Source: Pseudomonadota bacterium (lineage in GTDB: Bacteria > Pseudomonadota > Gammaproteobacteria > Burkholderiales > Burkholderiaceae_B). From it: 10,417 nt of DNA. The stretch is from positions 1 to 10,417 of the forward strand of contig JAEYZR010000236.1 in the NCBI GenBank assembly GCA_023427945.1, written 5' to 3'. The notes under the pieces were generated by a model. It saw only the letters and a list, made by a program, of their open reading frames with translations. It did no database searches and had not been told where the DNA came from. The translations under genes were made by a program, and so were the position numbers. How positions within the stretch are numbered: the first letter of the stretch is position 1; every line of letters begins with the position of its first letter. Shown here one piece after another: positions 1 to 6,071 of the stretch.

Positions 1-88
1 GCGCCCAGGCCTGGGCGCCGAACACACCGCCCGAAATGAGCAGCACGATCAACAACATCGTCCAGGCGGGTCGCACGTTCACTTGCAT
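1..88 (-). CDS. N-terminus of a membrane/secreted protein, possibly NicO/RcnA-type transporter (partial)
   Basis: An open frame starts at an ATG at 88-86 and runs off the left edge after 29 codons. The peptide begins MQVNVRPAWTMLLIVLLISG and continues GVFGAQAWA. That is a short charged start, a hydrophobic stretch and an AxA-like site, as in a signal peptide or first membrane helix. The start overlaps the end of the DUF1007 gene by 10 nt, so it is the next gene of the same leftward operon. In many proteobacteria a DUF1007 protein is encoded beside, or fused to, a NicO/RcnA-family (COG2215) nickel/cobalt-type transporter, and such pairs recur near zinc-uptake genes. The assignment rests on that context alone, because no diagnostic transporter motif lies in the visible part. 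Confidence 0.5.
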   Translation of the reverse strand, partial: MQVNVRPAWTMLLIVLLISGGVFGAQAWA

Positions 89-768
89 GTAATCTCGATG
101 CGATGCGTCAGCCCGCGCGTGATCGCGAACAACTCTTCGGGCAGGGCAGACGGGTCGGGATCGGCGGGAATGGCGGCCAGCTGCTGCAGGGTCGCGTAGT
201 CCAGCGCCTTGGGCTTCTGGTAATGGCTGCTGCAGCCTTCAGGCGCACGCGCCAACGTGACGGCGTCCTTTTCCTCGAAGCCATAGGCCACGAAGTAGGT
301 CGGATCAAAAATATCCACTCTTGCCGTCCGCCCGGCCAGCGCCACAGGCTCGGCCAGCGGCAACGTGAATGTCAGCGTCAGCCGCTTGCTCTTGTCGTTG
401 TAGGCAACCCCGAGATTGCGGGGCGCCCCATACTTGAGCGTCTTGCCCTCGACCTTCACTGTCGTGAAGTAGTGCGAGACAGGATCGCCCAGCGCCTTGA
501 CCCAGTCATCGGCCATCGACTTCAGGGTGGCTGGCGGGTAGGTGCCGTCCTTGTTTTTCTTCAATCCCTGCAGCGCATAAGGCGAAAACATGTCGTCGAA
601 CAACCAGCGCTGGGTGACGGCAGACAAACGCCCTGCGTCATCGAACACGAAACTCGCGCGTGCATCGATCCACATGTGAGGGTGCGCCTGCACAGCCGGA
701 GAGACCGCGCAGGCGATGGCGGCTGCGCCGATCAGCGCAAGGCGTCGAGCAACTGACGTGCGTTCCAT
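79..768 (-). CDS. Secreted DUF1007 family protein
   Basis: This 229-residue protein has a signal peptide (residues 1-28: an Arg-rich start, an Ala/Ile-rich core, then VQA). The mature protein begins with the HPHMWIDA motif typical of DUF1007 proteins, whose founding members usually show HPHVWID. The rest is a soluble periplasmic domain with no other membrane segment and a Cys near each end of its C-terminal part (EGCSSH and EITCK), which could form a disulfide. The ATG at 768 lies inside znuA (37-nt overlap), with a GGGAA stretch a few bases upstream, so translation is probably coupled to znuA. No usable start lies between it and the signal-peptide core. The biochemical role of DUF1007 is not established. 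Its position between znuA and a probable NicO-type gene suggests a part in divalent-metal handling in the periplasm. Family assignment is firm; function is inferred. Confidence 0.88.
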   Translation of the reverse strand: MERTSVARRLALIGAAAIACAVSPAVQAHPHMWIDARASFVFDDAGRLSAVTQRWLFDDMFSPYALQGLKKNKDGTYPPATLKSMADDWVKALGDPVSHYFTTVKVEGKTLKYGAPRNLGVAYNDKSKRLTLTFTLPLAEPVALAGRTARVDIFDPTYFVAYGFEEKDAVTLARAPEGCSSHYQKPKALDYATLQQLAAIPADPDPSALPEELFAITRGLTHRIEITCK

Positions 769-1835
769 TCGAACATTCCCAGATAGTTTCCAGCCGGATC
801 GCTTTCCGAAGCCAGTGCGTCAGAATAAAGCGTGCCGCCCAGTTTTGCTCCGGTTTCCCGAGCGATCTGCTGTGCCAGACGGGGGCTGCTGATGTTTTCC
901 AGGAACACGGCGCTGACCTTCTCGCTGTTGACCTGCTTGATGATGCGGGCCAGATCCGCCGCAGAAGGTTCGGCGCTCGTGGACAGGCCCGAAACGGGAA
1001 TGAACGTCACGCCGTATGCGTCGCCAAAATAGCCGAATGCATCATGCGATGTCACCAGCTTGCGGCGCGATGCATCGATCGCCCCGAAATCCTGGCGCAG
1101 GCGGGCATCCAGTGCGTTGATGCGGGCAATATAGGCATCGGCCCGCTTTTGATAGTCGCCGGCATTGGCCGGATCGGCTGCAGCCAGGGCAGTGGCGATA
1201 TTGCGGGCGTAGATCGCTCCATTTGTCAGGCTCTGCCAGGCGTGCGGGTCGTCAGGTCCATGATCATGATCGTGGCCATGGCCATGATCGTGGGCATGCT
1301 TGTCCTGCGCAGACTGCGTGGCGGGCGCATGCTTGCCCTGTGCCTTGCCATGGCCGGTGTCATGCGCGTGGCCGTGGTCGTGCCCGCCTTTGTGGCTGTC
1401 ACCGGCGCCGTGGTCGTGGTCGTGGTCGGCGTCATCCTCGTCATCGAAGGCGCGGACCTTGATGCCGTGGGATGCTTCGACGACCTGGCCCTTGAAGCCG
1501 GATGCCTGCTGCAGGCGCGGCAACCATGACTCGAATCCCAGGCCGTTGACGACCAGCAGGCGGGCGGCGCCCAGTTTGCGGGCATCTTGCGGCGTAGGCT
1601 CATAGCCATGTGCATCGCTGTTGCGCCCCACCAGGGTGTCCAGCTGGACATGGTCGCCGCCGATCTCGCGCACCATGTCGCCAAGAATGGAGAAGCTGGC
1701 GACCACAGGCAGTGGCTTGCCGGATGTCGTGGCGTCGGTCGCCGCATTCGTATCGGTCATGCCGGTGACGGCCAGCACGGACGCAGCCATCCAGCCAAGA
1801 ACATGTCGACGAGCGCTCAAACGGGAAGATTTCAT
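732..1835 (-). CDS. znuA: Zinc ABC transporter, periplasmic zinc-binding protein ZnuA
   Basis: ZnuA captures Zn2+ in the periplasm and hands it to the ZnuB/ZnuC importer. The ATG at 1835 has AGGA nine bases upstream. A GTG 12 codons earlier gives a worse start. The 367-residue protein has a signal peptide ending near residue 31 (TNA), with an ArgArg pair at its start. Likely metal ligands, by position in the cluster A-I (ZnuA/TroA) family, are His76 (SDAHGYEP), His198 (DDPHAW), His264 (TSHDAFGYF) and Asp339 (YSDAL). Between the first two lies the acidic, histidine-rich loop that marks zinc-type rather than manganese-type members (about residues 129-198, with roughly eighteen His). No cysteine is visible, so the disulfide known in E. 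coli ZnuA is absent. The gene follows znuB by 39 nt and overlaps the DUF1007 gene. Regulation by Zur through the upstream dyad is likely. Confidence 0.96.
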   Translation of the reverse strand: MKSSRLSARRHVLGWMAASVLAVTGMTDTNAATDATTSGKPLPVVASFSILGDMVREIGGDHVQLDTLVGRNSDAHGYEPTPQDARKLGAARLLVVNGLGFESWLPRLQQASGFKGQVVEASHGIKVRAFDDEDDADHDHDHGAGDSHKGGHDHGHAHDTGHGKAQGKHAPATQSAQDKHAHDHGHGHDHDHGPDDPHAWQSLTNGAIYARNIATALAAADPANAGDYQKRADAYIARINALDARLRQDFGAIDASRRKLVTSHDAFGYFGDAYGVTFIPVSGLSTSAEPSAADLARIIKQVNSEKVSAVFLENISSPRLAQQIARETGAKLGGTLYSDALASESDPAGNYLGMFEWNARQLLDALR

Positions 1836-1874
1836 TGCACGGGTTCCTAGAAGCAGGCGACCATGCCGCACGCA

Positions 1875-2756
1875 TCACCAGAGGCGTGCGGCAGATTGCC
1901 GGTTGTGTCTCAGTGTGTGCAGCAATCCGCCGTGCGGACCGGCCACCACCGAAATCAGATATGCCAGGCCGGCCCCCAGAATGATGGCCGGCGACGCAGG
2001 CACGTTCAAGTGATAGGACACCAGCAGCCCCGCCCATGAGGCGAGTACACCGATGAAACAGGCCAGGCTGATCTGGCCAGCTGCCGACAACGCCCAGAAC
2101 CTCGCGGCAGCGGCGGGCAACATCATCATGCCCACGACCATCAGCGTGCCCAGCACCTGAAAACCAGCCACCAGATTGACGACTACCAGCGCCAGAAACA
2201 CCATGTGCACGAGCGAGCCGCCGCCCCCTGTCGCGCGCAGAAAACCAGGATCCAGGCATTCGGCCACCAGCAGCCGATAGACGAAAGCCAGCGCAACGAG
2301 CGTCAGACTGGCGCACGCAGTGACCAGCAGCAGTGCGTCGTCGTTCAGGCCCAGTACCGTGCCGAACAGCACATGCAGCAGGTCGACATTGGAGCCGCGC
2401 AAGGACACCAGCAACACACCCAGGCCGAGCGAGATGAGATAGAACGCCGCAAAACTGGCGTCTTCGCGCAATGGCGTGAGCCGCGCCACGAGACCAGCCA
2501 GGAAAGCCACGACCAGCCCGGTCGCCACGCCGCCGATCATCATGGCGGGCAAGGAGAGCCCGGCCAGCAGATAACCGGCGGCCACTCCCGGGAGAATCGC
2601 GTGCGACATCGCATCGCCCATCAGGCTCATCCGGCGCAACACCAGGAACACGCCCAGGGGCGCAGCGCCGAATGCCAGCGCCCACGCCCCGGCCAGCGCA
2701 CGGCGCATGAAACCGAATTCCAGGAAGGGGCTGACCAGCCAGTCGTAGAAGATCAT
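1875..2756 (-). CDS. znuB: Zinc ABC transporter permease ZnuB
   Basis: This is the membrane permease of the Znu zinc importer, 293 residues with about eight hydrophobic spans and no soluble domain. It shows the family signature just after the first span (LRRMSLMGDAMSHAILPG), where the ATPase docks, and a later conserved run, QVLGTLMVVGMMMLPAAAAR. The chosen ATG (2756) overlaps the znuC stop as ATGA, which is typical of translationally coupled ABC genes. The frame is open further upstream, but that portion is Gly/Arg-rich, lies inside znuC and is an artefact. The likely function is passage of Zn2+ from ZnuA into the cytoplasm. Mn/Fe-type relatives exist, but the His-rich ZnuA and the adjacent zur support zinc. 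Confidence 0.96.
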   Translation of the reverse strand: MIFYDWLVSPFLEFGFMRRALAGAWALAFGAAPLGVFLVLRRMSLMGDAMSHAILPGVAAGYLLAGLSLPAMMIGGVATGLVVAFLAGLVARLTPLREDASFAAFYLISLGLGVLLVSLRGSNVDLLHVLFGTVLGLNDDALLLVTACASLTLVALAFVYRLLVAECLDPGFLRATGGGGSLVHMVFLALVVVNLVAGFQVLGTLMVVGMMMLPAAAARFWALSAAGQISLACFIGVLASWAGLLVSYHLNVPASPAIILGAGLAYLISVVAGPHGGLLHTLRHNRQSAARLW

Positions 2757-3487
2757 GCCGGCTGCTCGTCGCGCATGCGCCGTGCGCGCTTGAGGTTCTC
2801 GCGTGTGAGCACCTGGGCGGTGTCGCCCCAGGCCACCACCTCGCCCGAGAGCAGCAGGGTAGAGGGGAAGTGCTCCTGCACCAGATCCATGTCGTGCAGC
2901 ACCGCAATCACACTGCGCCCCTGCTCGTGCCAGCGGCAAAGCAGTTGCATCAATTCTTCCGTGGTGTGCGAGTCCACTGCCGAGAAAGGCTCGTCGAGCA
3001 GCAGCACCTGCGCATCCTGCATCAGGAGGCGGGCAAACAGCACACGCTGCAGCTGACCGCCAGACAGTGTGCCGACGATGCGATGGTCGCTGCCTTTGAG
3101 GCCTACCAGTGACAGCGCGTGATGCACCCGGTCGAGTTCTTCATCAGTCATGCGCCGCCAGGCACCACTGCGCCGCCAGGCGCCCATGGCCACCATTTCC
3201 AGCACGGTGATGGGAAAGGCACGATCGAGTTCGCCCGCCTGGGGCAGCCATGCCAGGTCGTTGCGTTGGGCCCCGTGCACGCGCACACGGCCCGCGACCG
3301 GCTTGACCACGCCCATGATGCCCTTGATGAGGGTGGACTTGCCTGCCCCGTTGGGACCCACGATGGCCGTCATGGAGGCCGGCAAAAACTTGCCCGACAC
3401 GTTGCGCACCACTTGCCTGCCCCTGAAACCGAGACAGACATCGTCAAGCTCTATACTGACGCCCTGTACGGGAATGGGGATGCTCAC
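2753..3487 (-). CDS. znuC: Zinc ABC transporter ATP-binding protein ZnuC
   Basis: This cytoplasmic ATPase drives Znu zinc import. From the GTG start it is 244 residues. Visible motifs are Walker A GPNGAGKST (44-52), the Q-loop Gln83 (WLPQAGELDRAFP), the ABC signature LSGGQLQR (141-148), Walker B VLLLDEP (161-167), the D-loop SAVD and the switch His198. All catalytic residues are intact. The GTG at 3487 was chosen because it overlaps the stop of the preceding small gene (GTGA) and places the conserved beta strand (VSIELDDVCLGF) near the N-terminus. An in-frame ATG at 3568 would add 27 atypical residues inside the small gene and has no ribosome binding site. Its C-terminus ends RRMRDEQPA, shorter than the regulatory tails of some ZnuC proteins. 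Confidence 0.95.
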   Translation of the reverse strand: MSIPIPVQGVSIELDDVCLGFRGRQVVRNVSGKFLPASMTAIVGPNGAGKSTLIKGIMGVVKPVAGRVRVHGAQRNDLAWLPQAGELDRAFPITVLEMVAMGAWRRSGAWRRMTDEELDRVHHALSLVGLKGSDHRIVGTLSGGQLQRVLFARLLMQDAQVLLLDEPFSAVDSHTTEELMQLLCRWHEQGRSVIAVLHDMDLVQEHFPSTLLLSGEVVAWGDTAQVLTRENLKRARRMRDEQPA

Positions 3488-3645
3488 GCCAGGCCCCAAC
3501 CCATTGCCCAGCCGGTCATGACCCACAAGCCCAGGCTCACGCTCAGTGCGATGGCCACCCGTGCCCATGCCGAAGTCAGCAGAAACGGGCGCTTGTATAC
3601 GCGACGTGCAGTCGTGAAGGAAGGTGGGGAGTCTGGAGTGGACAT
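3484..3645 (-). CDS. Small single-span membrane protein at the head of the znu operon
   Basis: This predicted 53-residue protein has a polar, basic N-terminus (MSTPDSPPSF..., ARRVYKRP) followed by one hydrophobic helix (about residues 30-52, VAIALSVSLGLWVMTGWAMG). It ends two residues after the helix. By the positive-inside rule the N-terminus would face the cytoplasm. The stop overlaps the znuC GTG by 4 nt (GTGA), so translation of znuC may depend on ribosomes arriving from this gene. The ATG at 3645 has no Shine-Dalgarno sequence: only seven bases (TTTTTAC) separate it from a hairpin. I do not recognise a family. It could be a Znu accessory subunit, a leader peptide, or simply the coupling device for znuC. 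Support comes from the coupled overlap, the clean TM helix and the position directly behind the Zur-type promoter. Confidence 0.6.
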   Translation of the reverse strand: MSTPDSPPSFTTARRVYKRPFLLTSAWARVAIALSVSLGLWVMTGWAMGWGLA

Positions 3646-3647
3646 GT

Positions 3648-3671
3648 AAAAAGCATCGGTGAAACCGATGC
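3648..3671 (-). terminator. Terminator-like hairpin with T5 in the znu operon leader
   Basis: On the leftward strand an 8-bp perfect stem (GCATCGGT / ACCGATGC) with a 3-nt TTC loop is followed at once by TTTTT. That is the form of a short intrinsic terminator. It lies after the Zur-type operator and ends 7 nt before the first start codon of the znu operon, in the direction of transcription. It could attenuate the operon, end a short leader RNA, or control access to the first start codon. On the other strand it is preceded by A5 and followed by no T run, so it is not a terminator for rightward transcription. Confidence 0.6.
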
Positions 3672-3709
3672 CACAGGGATCAGATATGACGACATCGACA
3701 ATTACGTAT

Positions 3710-3722
3710 GTTATATCATAAC
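3710..3722. promoter_or_regulatory. Zur-type operator with back-to-back -10 elements (znu/zur divergent promoters)
   Basis: The dyad GTTATATCATAAC has perfect 5-bp arms (GTTAT / ATAAC) around ATC and sits in an AT-rich island of the zur-znu intergenic region. It matches the core of proteobacterial Zur sites (roughly TGTTATANTATAACA). The centre also holds TATCAT on the + strand (3714-3719) and TATGAT on the - strand (3715-3720), each 5 of 6 matches to a sigma-70 -10. No good -35 is visible for either. Zur-Zn bound here would block both promoters, giving repression of znu and autoregulation of zur. Confidence 0.75.
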
Positions 3723-3743
3723 TAACACATTGCAGGCAGGCAC

Positions 3744-4262
3744 ATGGCATCTTCCTCAGACACCGTTACCGACACCGTCAGCGCTCAACTGAGCCTGGCA
3801 GAAGAACTGTGCGAGCAAAGCGGACGGCGCCTGACACCCATACGCCGCAAAGTCCTGGAACTGTTGCTCAGACAGGAAGGACGCAGCCTGAAAGCCTATG
3901 AACTGCTCGAGGCCATGCGCAACATCCACCCGGGATCTGCCCCACCTACGGTGTACAGGGCCCTGGACTTCCTGGTGGAGGCCGGACTGATCCACCGCCT
4001 GGACGCCGTCAACGCCTGGATCGCCTGTCACGATGCGGGCGGTGCGCCCCACGACCTGCTGGTGGTCTGCACGCACTGCGGCGCAGTCGCCGAAATCAGC
4101 GACCCCGTCATGAGCGCGCGACTGGCCGAACGCGTTGCCCTCACCGGCTTTCGACCCACCTCGCACGAAACGGAAATCCGGGCGCTTTGCGCAAAGTGCC
4201 AGGATGATCCGCAAACGAATGCGGGCGCCTGTCACGCCCACAGTCACGCACATTCACACTGA
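3744..4262 (+). CDS. zur: Zinc uptake regulator Zur (Fur family)
   Basis: Zur is a dimeric DNA-binding repressor that, when loaded with Zn2+, shuts off zinc-uptake genes. The 172-residue protein has a Fur-type winged helix (about 18-90; recognition segment PPTVYRALDFLVEAGLIH) and a C-terminal dimerisation domain. Structural zinc ligands are two CxxC pairs, Cys109/Cys112 and Cys149/Cys152. By alignment with E. coli Zur, the sensing site would be His84, Cys95, His103 and Glu117, all present. Cys95 and the spacing argue for Zur rather than Fur. The protein ends in a His-rich tail (CHAHSHAHSH, 163-172) not needed for the fold. The ATG at 3744 has an AGGCAGG-like ribosome site and lies 21 nt after the operator. 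It is transcribed away from znu. Confidence 0.94.
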   Translation: MASSSDTVTDTVSAQLSLAEELCEQSGRRLTPIRRKVLELLLRQEGRSLKAYELLEAMRNIHPGSAPPTVYRALDFLVEAGLIHRLDAVNAWIACHDAGGAPHDLLVVCTHCGAVAEISDPVMSARLAERVALTGFRPTSHETEIRALCAKCQDDPQTNAGACHAHSHAHSH

Positions 4263-4457
4263 CCTCTGCAATGGCCTGGGCGAGGCACATGGCATTTACA
4301 TATTGCATCATTTAAACAAGGTTACACCCTCGGGTAGTCCGGGGTTTGCCCCAGGCACGTGTCTGTGATGTAATCCGGCGTCCGGTTGCCACCGCAACCC
4401 CATGCTTCGGTCGGTGGGCACAAGCCCCGGCCGCGGCCCTCTGATTGCCGCCCTGCC
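4263..4457 (+). other. Long GC-rich leader/intergenic region before the COG0523 GTPase
   Basis: No gene is seen here. The first third is AT-rich and may hold the promoter (TTTACA at 4295-4300 is a possible -35, but no convincing -10 was found). From about 4330 the sequence turns GC-rich and foldable: GGGG-tttg-CCCC near 4338-4352, a 6-bp stem GGTTGC-CACC-GCAACC (4384-4399), GGGC-ACAA-GCCC (4416-4427), and the palindrome GGCCGCGGCC just after it. There is no Shine-Dalgarno sequence before the GTPase start. No second Zur-type dyad is visible, and no terminator for zur. The region could be a structured 5' untranslated region; no known riboswitch class was recognised. Confidence 0.4.
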
Positions 4458-5570
4458 ATGACTTCCCCACGCAACCTGACCGATATGGTCCCTGTCACTA
4501 TCCTCACCGGCTTTCTCGGTGCGGGCAAGACAACGCTGCTCAAGCGCATCCTCACCGAATTCCACGGTCGTCGGGTGGCGGTCATCGAAAACGAGTTCGG
4601 TGAAGAAAGCATCGACAACGAGCTGCTGATCCAGGACAACGAAGAGCAGATCATCGAGCTGAGCAACGGCTGCGTGTGTTGCACCGTGCGTGGCGACCTG
4701 CTCAACACCCTGACCGACCTGCGCGCCAAACGCCGCGCCGGCACCCTGCAGTTCGAACGCGTCATCCTGGAAACGACTGGCATGGCCAATCCTGGCCCCG
4801 TATGCCAGACATTTTTCATGGACGACGACGTGGCCGAGTACTTCCGCCTGGATGCGGTGGTCACCGTCGTCGACGCCAAACACGGCATGCAGACGCTGGA
4901 CGAACAGCCCGAGGCGCAGAAGCAGGTCGGCTTTGCCGATCGCATCCTGATGTCCAAGCGCGACCTGGTCACCGATGCCGAATACGAAGCCCTGCGTGCG
5001 CGCGTCGTTCGCATCAACCCGCGCGCCCCGATCACGCCCGTGAATTTTGGTGAAGTCGATCTGAAATCGATCATCGACATCAGCGGCTTCAACCTGAACT
5101 CCATCCTGGAGATCGACCCCGATTTCCTGGCCGAAGAACATCCCGATGCGGCGCATGCGCACAGCCACGGGCATGACCACGGCCACGCGCATCACGGTCA
5201 CGAGCATCACGACCACGATCATCATGGTGAGCACTGCGACCACCCGTCTCATCATCATCATCACCATGACGACGAAATCGGATCGTTCGTATTCCGTTCC
5301 AACAAGCCTTTCGATCCCGCCCGGCTGGAGGAATTCCTGGGCGGTGTGGTGCAGATCTACGGCCCCGACCTGCTGCGCTACAAAGGTATTCTTTACATGA
5401 AAGGTTTGAATCGCCGCATGCTCTTTCAGGGTGTGCACATGATGATGGGTGCCGAGCCGGGCAAGCCCTGGCTGTCCTCAGAAAAACGCGGTACAAAAAT
5501 GGTCTTCATTGGCCGCAAACTGCCCAAGGACATATTTACCCGCGGGCTGGAGCAGTGCCTAGCGCAATAA
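4458..5570 (+). CDS. COG0523 (CobW/ZNG1-like) GTPase with polyhistidine insertion, putative zinc metallochaperone
   Basis: This is a G3E-family P-loop GTPase of 370 residues. Motifs are Walker A GFLGAGKTT (18-26), ENEFGEESID (44-53), the family metal-binding GCVCC (71-75), ETTG (105-108) and the base-recognition variant SKRD (166-169, in place of NKxD). A low-complexity linker (228-270) holds about 23 His in 43 residues and includes six in a row. A CobW_C domain follows (about 274-369). COG0523 members include zinc chaperones (ZNG1, ZigA) and cobalamin or nitrile-hydratase metallochaperones. The CxCC motif, the zur/znu neighbours and the zinc-independent DksA downstream favour zinc delivery under limitation. 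The ATG at 4458 is preferred; the ATG at 4485 (MVPVTIL) is also possible, and neither has a Shine-Dalgarno sequence. dksA follows after 39 nt, probably in the same transcript. No Zur dyad is seen directly upstream. Confidence 0.9.
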   Translation: MTSPRNLTDMVPVTILTGFLGAGKTTLLKRILTEFHGRRVAVIENEFGEESIDNELLIQDNEEQIIELSNGCVCCTVRGDLLNTLTDLRAKRRAGTLQFERVILETTGMANPGPVCQTFFMDDDVAEYFRLDAVVTVVDAKHGMQTLDEQPEAQKQVGFADRILMSKRDLVTDAEYEALRARVVRINPRAPITPVNFGEVDLKSIIDISGFNLNSILEIDPDFLAEEHPDAAHAHSHGHDHGHAHHGHEHHDHDHHGEHCDHPSHHHHHHDDEIGSFVFRSNKPFDPARLEEFLGGVVQIYGPDLLRYKGILYMKGLNRRMLFQGVHMMMGAEPGKPWLSSEKRGTKMVFIGRKLPKDIFTRGLEQCLAQ

Positions 5571-5609
5571 CGCTAGCGCGTTGGGATTTGATTCATTGTG
5601 GAGTATTTC

Positions 5610-6071
5610 ATGGCTACCAAGGCAGCAACTAAAAAACCAAGTAAATCGGACGCAGTTTCGATTGATCTGCCCAGCGAAACCGAATTGCTGGCCATGTCCG
5701 AGTCCGACTACATGAACGACCGTCAGTTGGCATTTTTCAGAGAGCGCCTGCGCGAACTGGAACAAGGCATTTTGAGCAACGCGGGTCAGACCACTGAGCA
5801 TCTTCGTGAAGCGCAGTTCGTACCCGACCCTGCCGACCGCGCAACGATCGAAGAAGAACACGCCCTCGAATTGCGCACACGTGACCGTGAACGCAAACTG
5901 TTGAAAAAAGTGCAGCAATCCATCGCACGCATCGACAGCGGCGAATACGGCTGGTGCGAAGAAACGGGGGAAGCCATTGGTCTGCCCCGCCTGATGGCTC
6001 GCCCCACCGCCACGCTGTCGCTGGAAGCGCAGGAGCGCCGTGAAAAGCGCCAGAAGCTCTACGGCGACTGA
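5610..6071 (+). CDS. dksA: DksA-type RNA polymerase-binding factor with degenerate zinc finger (C-T-S-A)
   Basis: DksA binds the secondary channel of RNA polymerase and, with ppGpp, resets transcription in the stringent response. The ATG at 5610 has GGAG six bases upstream; an in-frame GTG four codons earlier (5598) overlaps that site. The 153-residue protein has a disordered Lys-rich start, a coiled coil (about 36-108) with the tip motif DPADRA (Asp73, Asp76, Ala78), and a C-terminal finger region. Of the four zinc cysteines in E. coli DksA only the first is kept: Cys116, Thr119, Ser137, Ala140 (C-x2-T-x17-S-x2-A). The fold should therefore not need zinc, as shown for Pseudomonas DksA2. From memory, this C-T-S-A form is common in Burkholderiales, so it may be the main DksA rather than a paralogue. 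A strong terminator follows. Confidence 0.94.
   Translation: MATKAATKKPSKSDAVSIDLPSETELLAMSESDYMNDRQLAFFRERLRELEQGILSNAGQTTEHLREAQFVPDPADRATIEEEHALELRTRDRERKLLKKVQQSIARIDSGEYGWCEETGEAIGLPRLMARPTATLSLEAQERREKRQKLYGD

Noticed and set aside
1750..1835. Tat signal on ZnuA (SARRHVLGW)
   Set aside because: Only the Arg pair matches; the usual Ser-Arg-Arg-x-Phe-Leu-Lys context is not met, and ZnuA proteins are normally exported by Sec.
1836..1871. Longer ZnuA from the GTG at 1871
   Set aside because: The ATG at 1835 has a good AGGA site and gives a normal signal peptide; the extension would place 12 extra residues before it.
3484..3750. 88-residue version of the small znu-leader protein starting at 3750
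   Set aside because: It would start inside zur and run through the Zur operator and the hairpin, upstream of any likely leftward transcription start.
4290..4325. Second Zur site in the AT-rich stretch before the GTPase
   Set aside because: The bases do not form a GTTATA-NN-TATAAC-type dyad; only AT content is shared.
4370..4410. Degenerate tRNA-like sequence (its antisense translation contains a NRTPD string often seen opposite tRNA T-arms)
   Set aside because: No cloverleaf can be drawn: there is no matching acceptor stem, D-arm or anticodon arm, and the T-loop consensus is absent.
4330..4415. Possible cobalamin riboswitch before the COG0523 gene
   Set aside because: The run AATCCGG...GCCACCGCAACC is faintly similar to the riboswitch core, but the diagnostic GGGAA, CCCCGC-ACTGTA and terminal GCCACTG elements are missing.
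4322..5104. Long leftward open frames opposite the GTPase gene (including 4308-5438)
   Set aside because: They are shadows of a GC-rich gene with a His-repeat tract. They show no domain, and the rightward frame has intact GTPase motifs throughout.
5146..5270. Simple-sequence repeat in the GTPase gene
   Set aside because: The cat/cac-rich DNA is explained by the polyhistidine coding tract and has no regular repeat unit.
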